A stretch of DNA of 64,000 bases from Metellina segmentata (Eukaryota > Arthropoda > Arachnida > Araneae > Tetragnathidae). Each line of letters begins with the position of its first letter. Position 1 is the first letter of the stretch. The notes beneath the pieces are model-generated. The model had not been told where the DNA came from. It saw nothing but the letters and a program-made list of their open reading frames with translations, and did not search any database. This document shows positions 1 through 11,324 of this stretch, one piece after another. Location of the stretch: assembly GCA_947359465.1 (NCBI GenBank), contig OX375876.1:86272184-86336183 (forward strand). Direction: 5' to 3'. The translations under genes and the position numbers were made by a program.

Positions 1-983
1 ATTTTATCATCGAGCTCGTATGAAATGAATAGACAGTATGGATTATTTAAATCAAGATAAAGAACAATACTTCATATCTAATTTACATGATAAACAATTG
101 ATACTTCTAAAACTAATCATAGAAAACTTAATCGACTCAAATTAGTCTAATCTGTTATCTCTCCGAAGACCATATTGATTACACATGAGTGTGATATCCA
201 TAGAAACAATATTTATATAACTCTGAAATGAAATGCTTATTTAATTAAAATACAGTCTGAGTTATGTACTTAATATCAGCTCTTCAATATGTGTTTCAAA
301 TTAGATAATATGTTAGCACTTAATAGTTCTAATTTAATACTAAAAGGAAGACATATTTAATATATTTTAATTTTAATACGATATAAATTATGCTATTTAA
401 AATATAAACATACATTTTGTTCTCCGGATACAGAGTGTATTCAATTTCTTCAAAATAAGTATGCATTACTACAATTCAGCAATGGTAAAACTAAACAACT
501 GTAAATTATCCTATTTCCTAATTGTAATTATCCTTAGGAAACAAGAATTGAATTTAATACTTGCTTTGGCAGTAATTCGCTTTATCTTTTATCCAGAAAA
601 TTTTTAAATGTCAATAAAAATTGAAATTAGTTTGATTGTACACTGCAAAATTGCAAAAATAACCATACATTATTCAATTTAGAACATTCTACATAAAATA
701 TCTTGTCTCAATGTCAAGACAAATGGAAGAACTGTAAAGAAATACTTAATGCAAAGAATCCTAAAACTTGTAAAATTTAAAAATTCGACAGTAGTTTTAC
801 TGCGTATCCCATTATTAATTTACTAAGGGACATTTTATGCATTCTACATTTATGTATGTAACGAAAACATTAAAATTTTCTTTTTAGTGTTTTCCTGTCA
901 ACTAACTTCACTTGACAGCATAAAATATAGAAGTAATTACGTCATAACTTCCAGTGGTGCGATACAAAATAGGTAATTACTAA
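1..983. other. A+T-rich DNA, no recognised feature
   Basis: No reading frame of useful length, no terminal repeats and no similarity to the repeat families found elsewhere in the window were seen in either strand. Confidence 0.5.
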
Positions 984-1076
984 TTTTTAATTTACGTCGT
1001 GCTAGAGAAACACAACGGGCTATTGACGACGGTCCGGGATCAATCCCCTAAGGGAAAGATACGAACCAATACAAAA
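984..1076 (-). repeat. SINE 3' fragment (tRNA-derived family)
   Basis: Read on the minus strand this is the tail part of the SINE that recurs across the window. On the plus strand it shows the conserved blocks AACGGGCTATTGACGACGG and CCGGGATCAATCCC in the same order as the copies at 29.7, 30.6 and 52.7 kb. The tRNA-like head is missing, so this is a truncated copy. Confidence 0.75.
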
Positions 1077-2759
1077 TAGGACTTCCGTCACTGAGCCTAT
1101 AAGAAACTGGAAGGGATTAAACAACCACAGTATATGACTATTGGTGAGTGTAGCTCACAGATTTTGGTCTCCGGTACTTGCACGCTTTCGTCACGCGACA
1201 TTGTGAGTATCTTATATTTTCTATTATACTTTTCACAGTAACATTTCTATCGAATTTTTTTAGTAAAAACCAGTGATAACTTTAATAATTTCTTTTGTTT
1301 CACTCGAATCTGTTTCTCATGGAATCAAAATGAACGAATCTGGAATGAAACGAAGGTAATTCGAATCCGTTTGTGCCCATTCAAAATGGAAGACGAATTG
1401 TGGCATGGTTCCAAAGGCTGACGTCAATAGTGACGTGAGTGAGAAAAGTCTGAATTTTGATGATTCTTCATTTCACTAAAAAAGAAAGAACGGTGAAAAA
1501 ACTATTAAATTCAATTTTAAATGGCCTAGATAAAATTTTAAAATTCGCCGCGACCCAAAAATTGTGAAAAATTCGGACTACCTGTGTGCCAAATACAATT
1601 ACTGTAAGTGCCATAGATTCGTCAGAACTTTGCGGGCAAGAAACAAACAAACACTTCCTTTTATCATAGTAGGGATTGAAATACGTGAACGTCATGGTTA
1701 CAATTCCATTTACATTAGCTCTACATTTCTTACCCCATGTTCCGAGACATATCCTCATTATTAGTTCAATGTCACTGCATTCTTCTTGCAGTCGCCTCTG
1801 AATGAATCCTTAAATTTACAAATTGTGAAACGTTCACAGTCTTCTTGCTGTGTGTGTACTATGCAGTCTTCTTCTCCCGTACGTCTCTACCTTTTTTTAC
1901 CTACTTACCTGCTGTTCGCCCGTCACGCATCTGTGTCCTCTAGTTCGAAATTAATATTCACAATGTTTCTCCTATGTCTTAACTATCAGACCCTCGCATA
2001 GCATCAAAGCTAAGTTTCGTAACTGCTTACATCTATTTATCTCAAAATACCCTTATTAACACATTTCGTATCTTATTCCAGTACATTCATAATGAATATA
2101 GTATCCATAAATGGAAATAATACATCTAAATGAAATAAATTCACATCCACAAATGCGCAAAAACATTTCGTTTACTTTTATTGGTGTTAATTCCCATTTG
2201 CATGACATAAAGCCTACATTAAGTCGTGTTTCCACGGTCTTAAAGTCTACTTCAATTTCACCCCACTCTATTCAAATGCGAATTGGCACTTTTAGACGAT
2301 AAGCCTACTTTCGCCCACAGTTTCTTTTCAGCAAAGATTTCTATCTTTCCTATTTCTTATTGCTCATCAGACTACAGGAGAATTTCATTTAAATAGCGAG
2401 CTGTTCCGCGTAGTTTTAGCAATGTTATGCAGATCCATTGCTAGGTTAAGCTTACTTATAAATTGAGCAAGCAGAGAATTCGGGAATAAACTCTCACAAT
2501 GGTTGATTTTAGATTCGACAATAAACAAATGCTGTCGATTTCTGTGCCAGGTATGTTAGTGAGCCAGACATATCGATAAATTATATTTTTAAAACACTCA
2601 CCACAAAGCCCATGGCTGTTTCCTGTGAATGCACGATATACTTACTACACAGGAACGACTCACATATATCATTCAGGATCAAGTGAGGGATAAAATTCCA
2701 GTTTTCAAGTGCATTTCAAGAAACATATTTATTTAATATTTCTAACCTCTTCTTTCTAA
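1077..2759. other. No recognised feature
   Basis: Open frames of 60-100 codons occur on both strands between 1468 and 2302. They overlap each other, have the skewed composition of A+T-rich noncoding DNA and show no motif. I read them as chance frames. Confidence 0.5.
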
Positions 2760-3134
2760 GTTATGACACCGTTAACTAAGAGAAGTTATGACACCGTTAA
2801 CCAAGAGAAGTTATGACACCGTTAACCAAGATAAGTTATGACGCCGTTAATCAAGAGAAGTTATGACACCGTTAACCAAGAGAAGTTATGACACCGTTAA
2901 CCAAGAGAAGTTATGACACCGTTAACCAAGAGAAATAATGACACCGTTGACTAAGAGAAGTTATGACACCGTTAACCAAGAGAAGTTATGACACCGTTAA
3001 CTAAGAGAAGTTATGACACCGTTAACTAAGAGAAGTTATGACACCGTTAACCAAGAGAAGTTATGACACCGTTAACCAAGGGAAGTTATGACACCGGTAA
3101 CTAAAAGAAGTTATGACACCGTTAACTAAGAAAC
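2760..3134. repeat. 25-bp minisatellite, 15 tandem units
   Basis: Fifteen head-to-tail 25-bp units with no interruption. Each unit contains GTTATGACACCGTTAAC followed by an A/G-rich stretch. Most units differ from the consensus by none to two bases; the units at 2835, 2935 and 3085 are the most divergent. The array starts and stops abruptly, and the unit carries the palindrome GTTAAC. No coding frame or promoter element is apparent. Confidence 0.97.
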
Positions 3135-3399
3135 GTTATTGAAATACGTGACGGATTGAAATATGGTTAACTAGCTAATGCTAGTTATGTAATAATGCGT
3201 TAAATAATACTGAGTTAACTAGCATTTGCCATAGTCGCTAAACCTTTACGTACCTTAAGCATAACGTTTCTTTTCTCAATAATAGCACTCTTGTTTTTCA
3301 AATCTTTATCTGTAGTAATTGAATTTAATTGAGTTAAATGCATGACTTTAACTTGGGTGTGGATAATCAAGATAATTTATAAATTATTTTAATCCTCCT

Positions 3400-3610
3400 G
3401 GTATTTTCTTGACGAAGTATTTCGTCATCAGCAAAACTGACCAGAACTTGATGGACGATTTATCGCGTACTTCTGAAGAACAACTGTCCGGATCTTGATC
3501 TAATTATCATAATAGAAGTCGCCAGTATCTTGATGGCGAGTTCTCTTGTCATTATAAATATTTGTTGGATCTTTATGGACGATATATCTCGTCGAAATTA
3601 CTTGAAGAAT
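3400..3610. repeat. Palindrome-bearing dispersed repeat, copy 1
   Basis: Contains degenerate versions of a motif close to GACGAGATATCTCGTC (for example near 3411-3427 and 3575-3598), separated by stretches rich in GATC and TTGAT. The same mixture recurs at 8.4, 12.4, 15.8, 25.2 and 48.9 kb. Boundaries are approximate because no terminal repeats were found. Confidence 0.55.
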
Positions 3611-4008
3611 TAAGAAATCAACACTAATTTAGTACCCATTTTGCATTTAAATGCATGTAAAAACTCATTTATCACTACAATCATTTTCTATTCTCCCCAA
3701 CAGTTTCTTTCCTTCAAACAAAAATAATACTGCTTTAGTGCTCAAACAGTTTTTTCAACTGAGTTTCAAAAAGCTCAATCTACCAAAGACTGTTGTATAC
3801 GTTCTGCTGATACATGTTAAATCTATCGCTGCCTTAAATACATATAGTAGATGTGTATCGTATCTTGTGTTACCGTGATTCAAAACTACTAGTTGTCCTC
3901 TGATCATTCCTTTCTTGGTTGTTCACAAACTGTTATGTAGCTCGTGCCATTTTAACTACCTACTAACCTTAAAGTGGGATTGCTGTGTCTTTGGGGTTTA
4001 CCCAATGA
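3611..4008. other. No recognised feature
   Basis: A 75-codon open frame (3651-3878) has no recognisable motif and is probably chance. Confidence 0.4.
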
Positions 4009-4016
4009 ATTATCAA

Positions 4017-4853
4017 TAGGGCAACTTTTTGCAACAAATGCAACTTTTTTTCACACGTTCTACGCTGCATGTAAAGTACTAAAACAAAAATCCCACCTAC
4101 ATAGGATGAGTTATAACCGCAACATAAATGCAACATTCTGAATAAATGCAACTTTTGGCATAAATACAACCATTTGCAACTTTTTAAAATTTAGCTTAAG
4201 ATTAACTAATATACAGTTAATATCTCATTTTTTGCCCTCATAAAAAACCCTTCTATCACGTGTGTCTGATCTTGCGAATGCCGAAGTATTGCAAATCAAA
4301 CAAGTTCATGGAAAAAAGGAGTGCGTCCTATCAGACAAAAGTGAAATAAATGGCAAAAAGTACTTTAACACATTGGTTGGCACTCTTTATAATCCAGAGG
4401 AAACTTGCGTAATCGACTGCAGAGTTTGCGAGTTGAGTGTCGATCATCAATATGTTGTTCGCCTTGTAGATGACGTTTTAAAATCTCTGAGTGTTGAGCG
4501 AAAGGATTTTGCACTTCTGCTATACGATACAGCACACTATGACTACGGCGAACACAGTTTTTCAATTGATAAGAAATTACTGACCAATGATCGGCCATTC
4601 AATGTTCTTCTGTATTTAATAATGTATTCTAATATTGTTATATACAGCTAAAATTGTGAATAAATGTTTTCATTTTTTCATAATTTACGCATAATTTAAT
4701 TTAGATTTAGTGTATCAAAAATAAATGCAACGTTATTTCCATAAATGCAACTTTAGTGAGTGATAAATTCAACTTTAGGGAGTGATAAATGCAACTTTAA
4801 GGAATGACAAATGCAACTTTTCGCTTTTTTACTGCAACAAAAAAGTTGCCCTA
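4017..4853. mobile_element. hAT-type DNA transposon, internally deleted (copy 1)
   Basis: The 837-bp element begins TAGGGCAAC and ends GTTGCCCTA. It is flanked by perfect 8-bp duplications ATTATCAA at 4009-4016 and 4854-4861. An 8-bp duplication with TAGGG-type ends is the hallmark of the hAT superfamily. Both subterminal zones carry many copies of a motif close to AAATGCAACTTT, as expected of transposase-binding arrays. The middle keeps a coding relic (4262-4651). A second copy lies at 44139-44940. Confidence 0.88.
4262..4651 (+). pseudogene. hAT-like transposase remnant
   Basis: The frame of about 129 codons lies inside the TAGGGCAAC element. It opens with GTG, not ATG, so the true start is not here. 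The best block runs from about residue 65 (RLVDDVLKSLSVERKDFALL) through a DTAHY-type segment. The equivalent frame in the second copy (about 44560-44670) adds YMTAAGA directly after this block, which resembles the part of hAT-like transposases leading to the conserved alanine/glycine-rich core. The catalytic region and the C-terminal dimerisation domain are missing, so the element needed transposase from a full-length relative. The assignment rests on the element's ends and target duplication as much as on the protein. Confidence 0.6.
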
Positions 4854-4861
4854 ATTATCAA

Positions 4862-5865
4862 CTTACGAGTTGTAGATCGAGCAGGTTTGGCTTCTCCCTT
4901 AAATAAAGTTTTCCTTGTATGTAGATCCATTTATTTATCCTTGTTTGGAGCAGTTTTGGTCAAATATGACCCGTTTGTTATACAACCCACTCATAATCAT
5001 TGAAGTTCTAGTAGCATAAACATCGAAATCTGCGTAAAAGTGAAGTGAATATCTTAAATAGCGTTAGCCAGATTCATGTTATTTCACCAAAAATCGAATT
5101 TGAAAATTTAACGCCTCAGGGGATGTTAATTATTAAATAATGATCAAACATTATTCATATAAATATTCCCAATGCGGGTATGCAAATGAGTATTGATTTC
5201 ATTCATTAGAATGAGTTATAACACTCCGTTAGAATAATTATCTTTGGGGGTGGTTAGATATTAATACAATTGATATGCGTGTTACCGAATATTTAGCTTA
5301 ATATTTATTTAGAAATTGTGCATAATAACACCAAATGCACAGGAAACATTCTAATTTATTAGATACGTGATTCTGAATTAGCTTTACATTCTGAAATGAT
5401 GTATTCGGTATAATTCATGGGATTTAACAATGCTGCAAAACAGATTGCAACCTCGATCATGCTATAGCAATTACTGCCATGCAGGTAACCAGCACATTGT
5501 GGCCTTGGTTGAGTTTATCACTCGGTGTGGTGATATTTTGTTCTAATAGAACTAAATGGACCGTGAACCAGGACCGTTTTTCAGGAGAAAAATATATACT
5601 CTCTTATAAATCTCATCAAGTCATTCCTTTCCTAAAAAACTATTTTTCTAAAAAAAGTCTTTCAACAAGCATTTTATATGGTTCAGTGCTCTTTCTCAAG
5701 ATTCCTTAAATGTTACCCTATTAAATAAACTTTACGTTTAATGATTGTTTCGAAGGTTTTCAGACTATTAACGTAATTAAAAGTATACTTTTCTTCCCCT
5801 GATGTAATTAGCTTAAGAAAATATTTATTGATAACTATTTCATTATATAGTCACTTCTAAAAGGA
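4862..5865. other. No recognised feature
   Basis: Short open frames at 4782-5003 and 5479-5709 show no motifs. No terminal or tandem repeats were seen. Confidence 0.4.
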
Positions 5866-5980
5866 AGAGAGATATGCGAGGACAACACCTCTTAATTTTG
5901 AGCCATGTTCATATTATGAGGTCAACATCTGAGCCGGCGCCCCACTCTCCAAACTACCACACCATTGCAATGCATAAATA
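5866..5980 (-). repeat. SINE body fragment (tRNA-derived family)
   Basis: The minus strand matches the central SINE body: GGACAACACCTC, then a GAGGTCAACATCTGAGCC block and CCCACTCTCCAAACT, in the order seen at 29.8 and 52.8 kb. Head and tail are both missing. Confidence 0.7.
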
Positions 5981-7761
5981 AATGAAATAACTGTATATTA
6001 TTGTGTTGAAGTTTTAATCACTTAAAACCCTAATTTATTATAATTCAATTTACGTAAATTAATTGTTTCAAGATTTGGTTTAAGTACACTTCTAAATTAT
6101 GAAGATTTTTGACATTTTTGGACCCCATAAAATATTTTATATTTCAACACATTGTACAAAATGTATTTGTTCCTTTCCTTCAATTAGCATTAGATTCAAA
6201 CCTGATCGTATAAACAAGTCTGTTCTAACTTAAATAGAGTGAAAATCACCACACAAGCATTTATAGATATCATTAAAAAATCGTACTGCACACTTCCCGA
6301 TCTATCGAACAATTCGTGCCTTGTTCAAACTAGATCAAATCTAAATTCATATACATTCATATTCATATACATAAAACATTTTTGAAACTTTTTTTTATTA
6401 CATTATTTTTTCATTATTATAAATTATTAATATAATCAAGGTCCTTTCATCCGTTAGTTTTTCACTGTAACAAATTTAATTTTTGCTGATTTTTTCCTTT
6501 ACACAAAACAAAATGACTTTACACTAAGATAATAAAGCTGACATTTTGCAAGAGTCTATAAAAGATAATTATAAATTAATTTTCATCAAAATATATGTAG
6601 GCTGCTCTTCATACATTCTTCGAATTCTAAATTTATAATTAATTTTAAACACATTAAAAATTAACTTTAAAAAGTAGCATTTAACATAGATGTTTCTTAA
6701 AAGTTAAAAATTTCACAGTAAAACAGCATGATTAGTTCGAATTAGTATTCTAAATAAAAGCTAAATTTGTTAGTCGTCACTGTAATTACAAAATTTGCGC
6801 GCAATGTAAAATAAAGGCGACTCTTGAAGGAAAATTTAAGCATGTCGCTATGCAGGTCGCTATAGTTATCAAATTGTATCTTTGGCAATGTTTTACCAAT
6901 AACCAAAAAAAAAAAAAACAGGCGGTTCGACTTTATTTGTTCGAGCTGCTTTTCGTTCCCTTTCCCTTATAAACATTTAGAGTTTGAAATCTTGTAGTAT
7001 AAATAAATCAATGTTTATTTATCTAAACAGGGGAAATGGATAATACTCTCTCTAATTTAACTAAAGTAAATATACTTACACTCTAAACGACTATAGTAAT
7101 TAATATTAGCATTTAATTTAAGAACATATTTTTAGTATTTCTACTTCCTGTCGCAACTAACATCAGTTTCTTTTCAGAACGCTATTAATACATCATGATT
7201 ACCATAGGCATGACATTTTACAGAACCTTGGAAAACCGTAGAAACACAAAGGTTCATTAATATTATCCTCATTAAGATTGTTGAGGGTTCGCAAACTGCT
7301 GTAAAGAACCCCATTCTAAACGCTACTGCCAGCTTTGTTGAAACAACATTATTTATGTATTTCTTTCAACTATTCATTGCGAATACAAATTAACTTGGAA
7401 TATGAGGTCAATGTGTATTTTACCATGATCACTTGTTGGAGAATTCATGAATGGGGTTCCTGATCTACCACTGCGTAATTTGAGCGCTATAAATTATCAC
7501 TCCGGGAAGTCTGACAAGCCGAGACATTACGTATTACGTGGTTAACAAACATATCCGCACAACCATTTTAATATGCGCGAATAAGCTGTGCTTAATGAAA
7601 CATTTATGAAAGTTGTGTGGTGAAGGCTTACGGCACTTGCTCAGTTAGGCTTGTTGAGGTGATAAATTTGACTAGCACGAAACCAAATATTGATCTACCA
7701 GTGCATGATTGTTTTAGAACAAAGATATACAGCAGATCAATAGTGAGTTGGGGTCGTCTAT
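5981..7761. other. A+T-rich DNA, no recognised feature
   Basis: Apart from a poly-A run near 6906-6920, nothing structured was found. The part just before the tandem array (7617-7761) is open for 70 codons but has no motif. Confidence 0.4.
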
Positions 7762-8322
7762 GGTGCAAAGTGTTACTTATACCTTTTTATTTATCCTATT
7801 TTTCAAGATCTAAATGTAGGTGGCAATAGTGTTTCCTGTAAGTATTCCTAAAGTGACATCCATTTCAGTTGCTTTTCGAATACGATTTAAGCACTTCGCC
7901 AGTAAAAATTTCAAAGAAATAATTCAAATTTATAGTTTGTTGGTGATAGGTGCAAAGTGTTACTTATACCTTTTGATTTATCCTATTTTTAAAGAGCTAA
8001 ATGTAGGTTGCAGTAGTGTTTCCTGTAAGTATTCCGAAAGTGACATCCATTTCAGTTGCTTTTCGAATACGATTTAAGCACTTCGCCAGTAAAAATTTCA
8101 AAGAAATAATTCAAATTTATAGTTTGTTGGTGATAGGTGCAAAGTGTTACTTATACCTTTTGATTTATCCTATTTTTAAAGAGCTAAATGTAGGTGGCAG
8201 TAGTGTTTCCTGTAAGTATTCCTAAAGTGACATCCATTTCAGTTGCTTTTCGAATACGATTTAAGCACTTCGCCAGTAAAGATTTCAAAGAAATAATTCA
8301 TATTTATAGTTCATTGGTGATA
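7762..8322. repeat. 187-bp tandem repeat, three units
   Basis: Three head-to-tail units start at 7762, 7949 and 8136, each with GGTGCAAAGTGTTACTTATA at its start. Units 2 and 3 differ at very few positions, while unit 1 is more diverged, so the last duplication is recent. The overlapping open frames across this array (7617-8225) come from the repetition and not from a gene. A diverged single relative lies at 23395-23541. Confidence 0.93.
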
Positions 8323-8429
8323 GGGTAATTTATAGATCAACTCTCATGAGATTAAATTTCAAACGTCGCCGTAACGGCGATAAACTACACTTTAATTTAA
8401 GTCTCGATGTGTATCATGCTTCTTCTCTT

Positions 8430-8480
8430 CGTGAATAAAATTGATCAGATCTACGTGGACAAGATATTTTGTTTAAAACT
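8430..8480. repeat. Palindrome-bearing dispersed repeat, fragment 2
   Basis: A short GATCAGATCTACGTGGACAAG stretch matches in style the motif-rich segments at 12.4 and 48.9 kb and lies about 100 bp beyond the 187-bp array. Confidence 0.35.
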
Positions 8481-10474
8481 TGGAGGATTCATGAAAGCAG
8501 AATTCCACATGCAATCACTTGCTATTTTCCCTGCATGGCCTCTAACCATTTTTCAGTTTTTTCACCAATAGAATCTTAACCAATGATGAATGTATGATTT
8601 CTCGACCAATAGTTATAGGTATAAGAAGTGGTTTCGGTAAAATCAATAACATACACACGCACTTCCTTGAAATCGTCTGGCGCTCAGAAGGTTGATGGAG
8701 TGAGAAATGACTTTCTGTGTGGAGGGATTGCATTACTTGTTATCATTAGATAGTTGACATTTTTATGACTTGCGTAATATAGCTTAAAGTAAAGTCGATC
8801 CAAAATAATCCAATACCTATTATAGAATCGATGTTTATTTTATAAAGGATCATGGAACATTTATGGAACATTATAAGGATAAAGTTCCTTAAATGCACTA
8901 AAAGGTTGGTTGGTTTGGGGTTCACTAAGCTAAGTCCAACAAGCTGCTTCAAACTCAACATCGAATGCAATAGGAGAAGTGTATACGAATAGTATGTTAT
9001 AAGCTTAAAGTGATGTGAAATGGCCAATATATGTATAAGCGATTTAAACCGAGATAAAGGTCTATACAGACGCGTTTGGTTCGTGTAAATACTCCAACTT
9101 ATAAACACATATTCTAATTAGTTCTCATACAGCAAAAAATGGCAAAATAAACAGCATGTGTTCCATATGGAAAAGTTTTATCATTGCGTTTCATAGTTAT
9201 TTGAATCATTTCAAGTATAGAAAAAATCGATGAACCAGTTAAAAAAGAACGTAGTTATCAGAAAGTCACGAACATTTAACTAAACATTGATTTTATTCTT
9301 AAATTGTGTGCAAAGCTACCACATAGTATAGCAAACAATATAAGAACGTAGAGCACAGTAAAATGCATCACGTTTACGTTAAGAGTACGTAAAGCATATT
9401 AATATGCATTAACATTAATGTGGTATTATAAATGTGTGCTTTGTTTATGAAGTATTTTGCTATAGTGAAAGATCTTTTAAAAATAACATGGGTAATCCTA
9501 TATATACTACTTTGATCCTTTTCACAGATGCTATTAACTAAATATTTATCTCGCAGTGCTTACTGAATCTCCATTTTAATCTCTTGTAAGAACCTAAAAT
9601 GGAACATTTTGCAATGCATGACTACAATATTCTTTAAAGAAAAACACACAATTTACTCATTTGCAGGTCGTTGAACACTAAATCAAGCAAGATTAATCTC
9701 ACTGAAATTTAATAAAAAATATTCTACCCCTCTTTGAAAAGAAACAGAGGAAAATGTTTGAGCTTTTAAAGTAAGTCGAGTATTCTTTAGAAAATATATT
9801 GACCTATAAAAATAATTAATTTAGTAAATGTGTTTTGTGACTTAAGATATAATGCAAAGGCAAACTGGCTATTCGATATTGGTAGTATTAGCAGGATGAA
9901 TAATACTTTTCAGTAACATGTACTTTGCAGTAAATATGCAATCGAATACTTTTTAACTAATTAAGTTCTGTCTCCATTCTGTTTCAAGTACTTTGGAAGA
10001 GCTGCTTATAAAACAGCTGACTTTTTGTTCAGACGAAGAGAGAGATAGAGAGAGAATCAGCTTATAAAATAACTCTTATTGGAACCTACTTTTGATCAAC
10101 ATATGGATTTTATCTTATGGGTTTTTTGATATTTATAATTATGTTTGTATTTACAGCAAAGGGATATGAACCATACGAAATCAAACGCCAAGTAATTCAT
10201 TCGCCAATTTGGCGGCTTAGCTTAAATATGTTTGGTTGAGTTATGAAGGAGTTTAATGTTTTGCTATAAATACATGTAAGACCTCTCTGCAATGATCAAA
10301 TTCTTAAACGAATATGTTCTAAGAAAGTAATGTGGAATCTGGAAGATTTTAATCGGCGTAGAAAGGAAAGCGTGAGAGAACAGAAAAATAAATTTAGATG
10401 TCACTATTGCCTTTATACGATTCTATTGAACATAAATTATAGTACTAGATATTTTAATCAATGTTATTGAGAAT
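8481..10474. other. No recognised feature
   Basis: A 120-codon minus frame (8746-9108) is the longest open stretch but is hydrophobic and low in complexity, without a motif. A short GA-rich microsatellite is present near 10036-10055. Confidence 0.4.
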
Positions 10475-10478
10475 TTAA

Positions 10479-11320
10479 CTTTTAACTGCTGTCATGGGTC
10501 TCACAGACCCCGAGTCATTTTTGACTGATAGTTTCCACCCCTTAAAGTGAATATTGGTCCCTGTCCTATTCAGTATCTTCCTACTACGTATAACAGAAGC
10601 CACCTTCCAAGATTAGTTTGGCTGCCCCAACTATTTCGTATTTTACACTATTTGCATTTCCCGCGTGGTCTCTTAGACCCCTTCACAGCATTTGCGTTAC
10701 AGTTCTTGTTGAATGAAATGGTCTACGTTTGAGTACGGAATTTCGGCAGAGAGCCTAAAATGGCAACACACTTTACTAAAAAACGACCTGTATATCTTAC
10801 ACAAAAAGAAATTCAGAATATTGTTGATAATGGATCGAAAATAGAGTACTGGGACAGTGAAATTTTGGATAATATTACTGAAAGCGAACACGAAACGGAT
10901 TGGGCAATTTATGCAGATGAAGAGGAAGACATTTAAAGTGCGTCTTCACAAGAATATTTCTACGGAAAAAATAACTTCAAATGGGATGCCTGGGGGGGGG
11001 GGACCTAATCGTGCCGTTAGAATACCAAAGTCCAAAACACAACATAGTTTTACAGTTTCCTGGGTTGAAACGTCCTTCAAAATTAGGTCCGAAAGCTGAG
11101 CCTGAAGAGACAAGGAATCTACTTAACTTATATAGTAATATAAAATATATTTGACGTTAAGAATTCAATTATCTAAATTTAAAATGTATAAATAATAATT
11201 ATCTAAAGAATCTTTCATTAATATTTTATATTAATCAATTTTATACGCGTTTTAGTGAGCGAGGTCTGAGAGACCCCTCTACACTAGTCACGAGACGGTT
11301 TGGGACACAGCAGTTACGGG
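10479..11320 (+). mobile_element. piggyBac-like transposon, internally deleted
   Basis: An 842-bp element is flanked by TTAA at 10475-10478 and 11321-11324. After the TTAA, the left end and the reverse complement of the right end align over 14 bp, sharing TAACTGCTGT at the same distance. TTAA insertion, similar short ends and a piggyBac-type N-terminal protein inside identify the superfamily. Imperfect palindromes of the form GGTCTCANAGACCCC occur near both ends and again near 10664-10680, probably subterminal protein-binding repeats. Confidence 0.83.
10760..11145 (+). pseudogene. piggyBac-like transposase, N-terminal fragment
   Basis: The ATG at 10760 opens a 58-codon frame that starts MATHFTKKRPVYLTQKEIQ and becomes acidic (SEHETD, DEEEDI), as piggyBac-type transposases do before their catalytic core. 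A stop at 10934 is followed in the same frame by SSQEYFYGKNNFKW. The frame is then lost at the G run (10991-11000) and resumes in another frame with HNIVLQFPGLKRPSKLGPKA, followed by EPEETRNLLNL. That order matches the region just before the DDD catalytic domain of piggyBac-like transposases. The catalytic domain and the cysteine-rich C-terminus are absent, so this is dead. One stop and one frameshift are visible. Confidence 0.75.
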
Positions 11321-11324
11321 TTAA

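Noticed and set aside
2760..3134. CRISPR-like array
   Set aside because: The units abut with no unique spacers and the sequence is eukaryotic; it is a minisatellite.
8746..9108. 120-codon minus-strand open frame as a gene
   Set aside because: Hydrophobic, low-complexity translation, no motif, no start or splice context; expected by chance in A+T-rich DNA.
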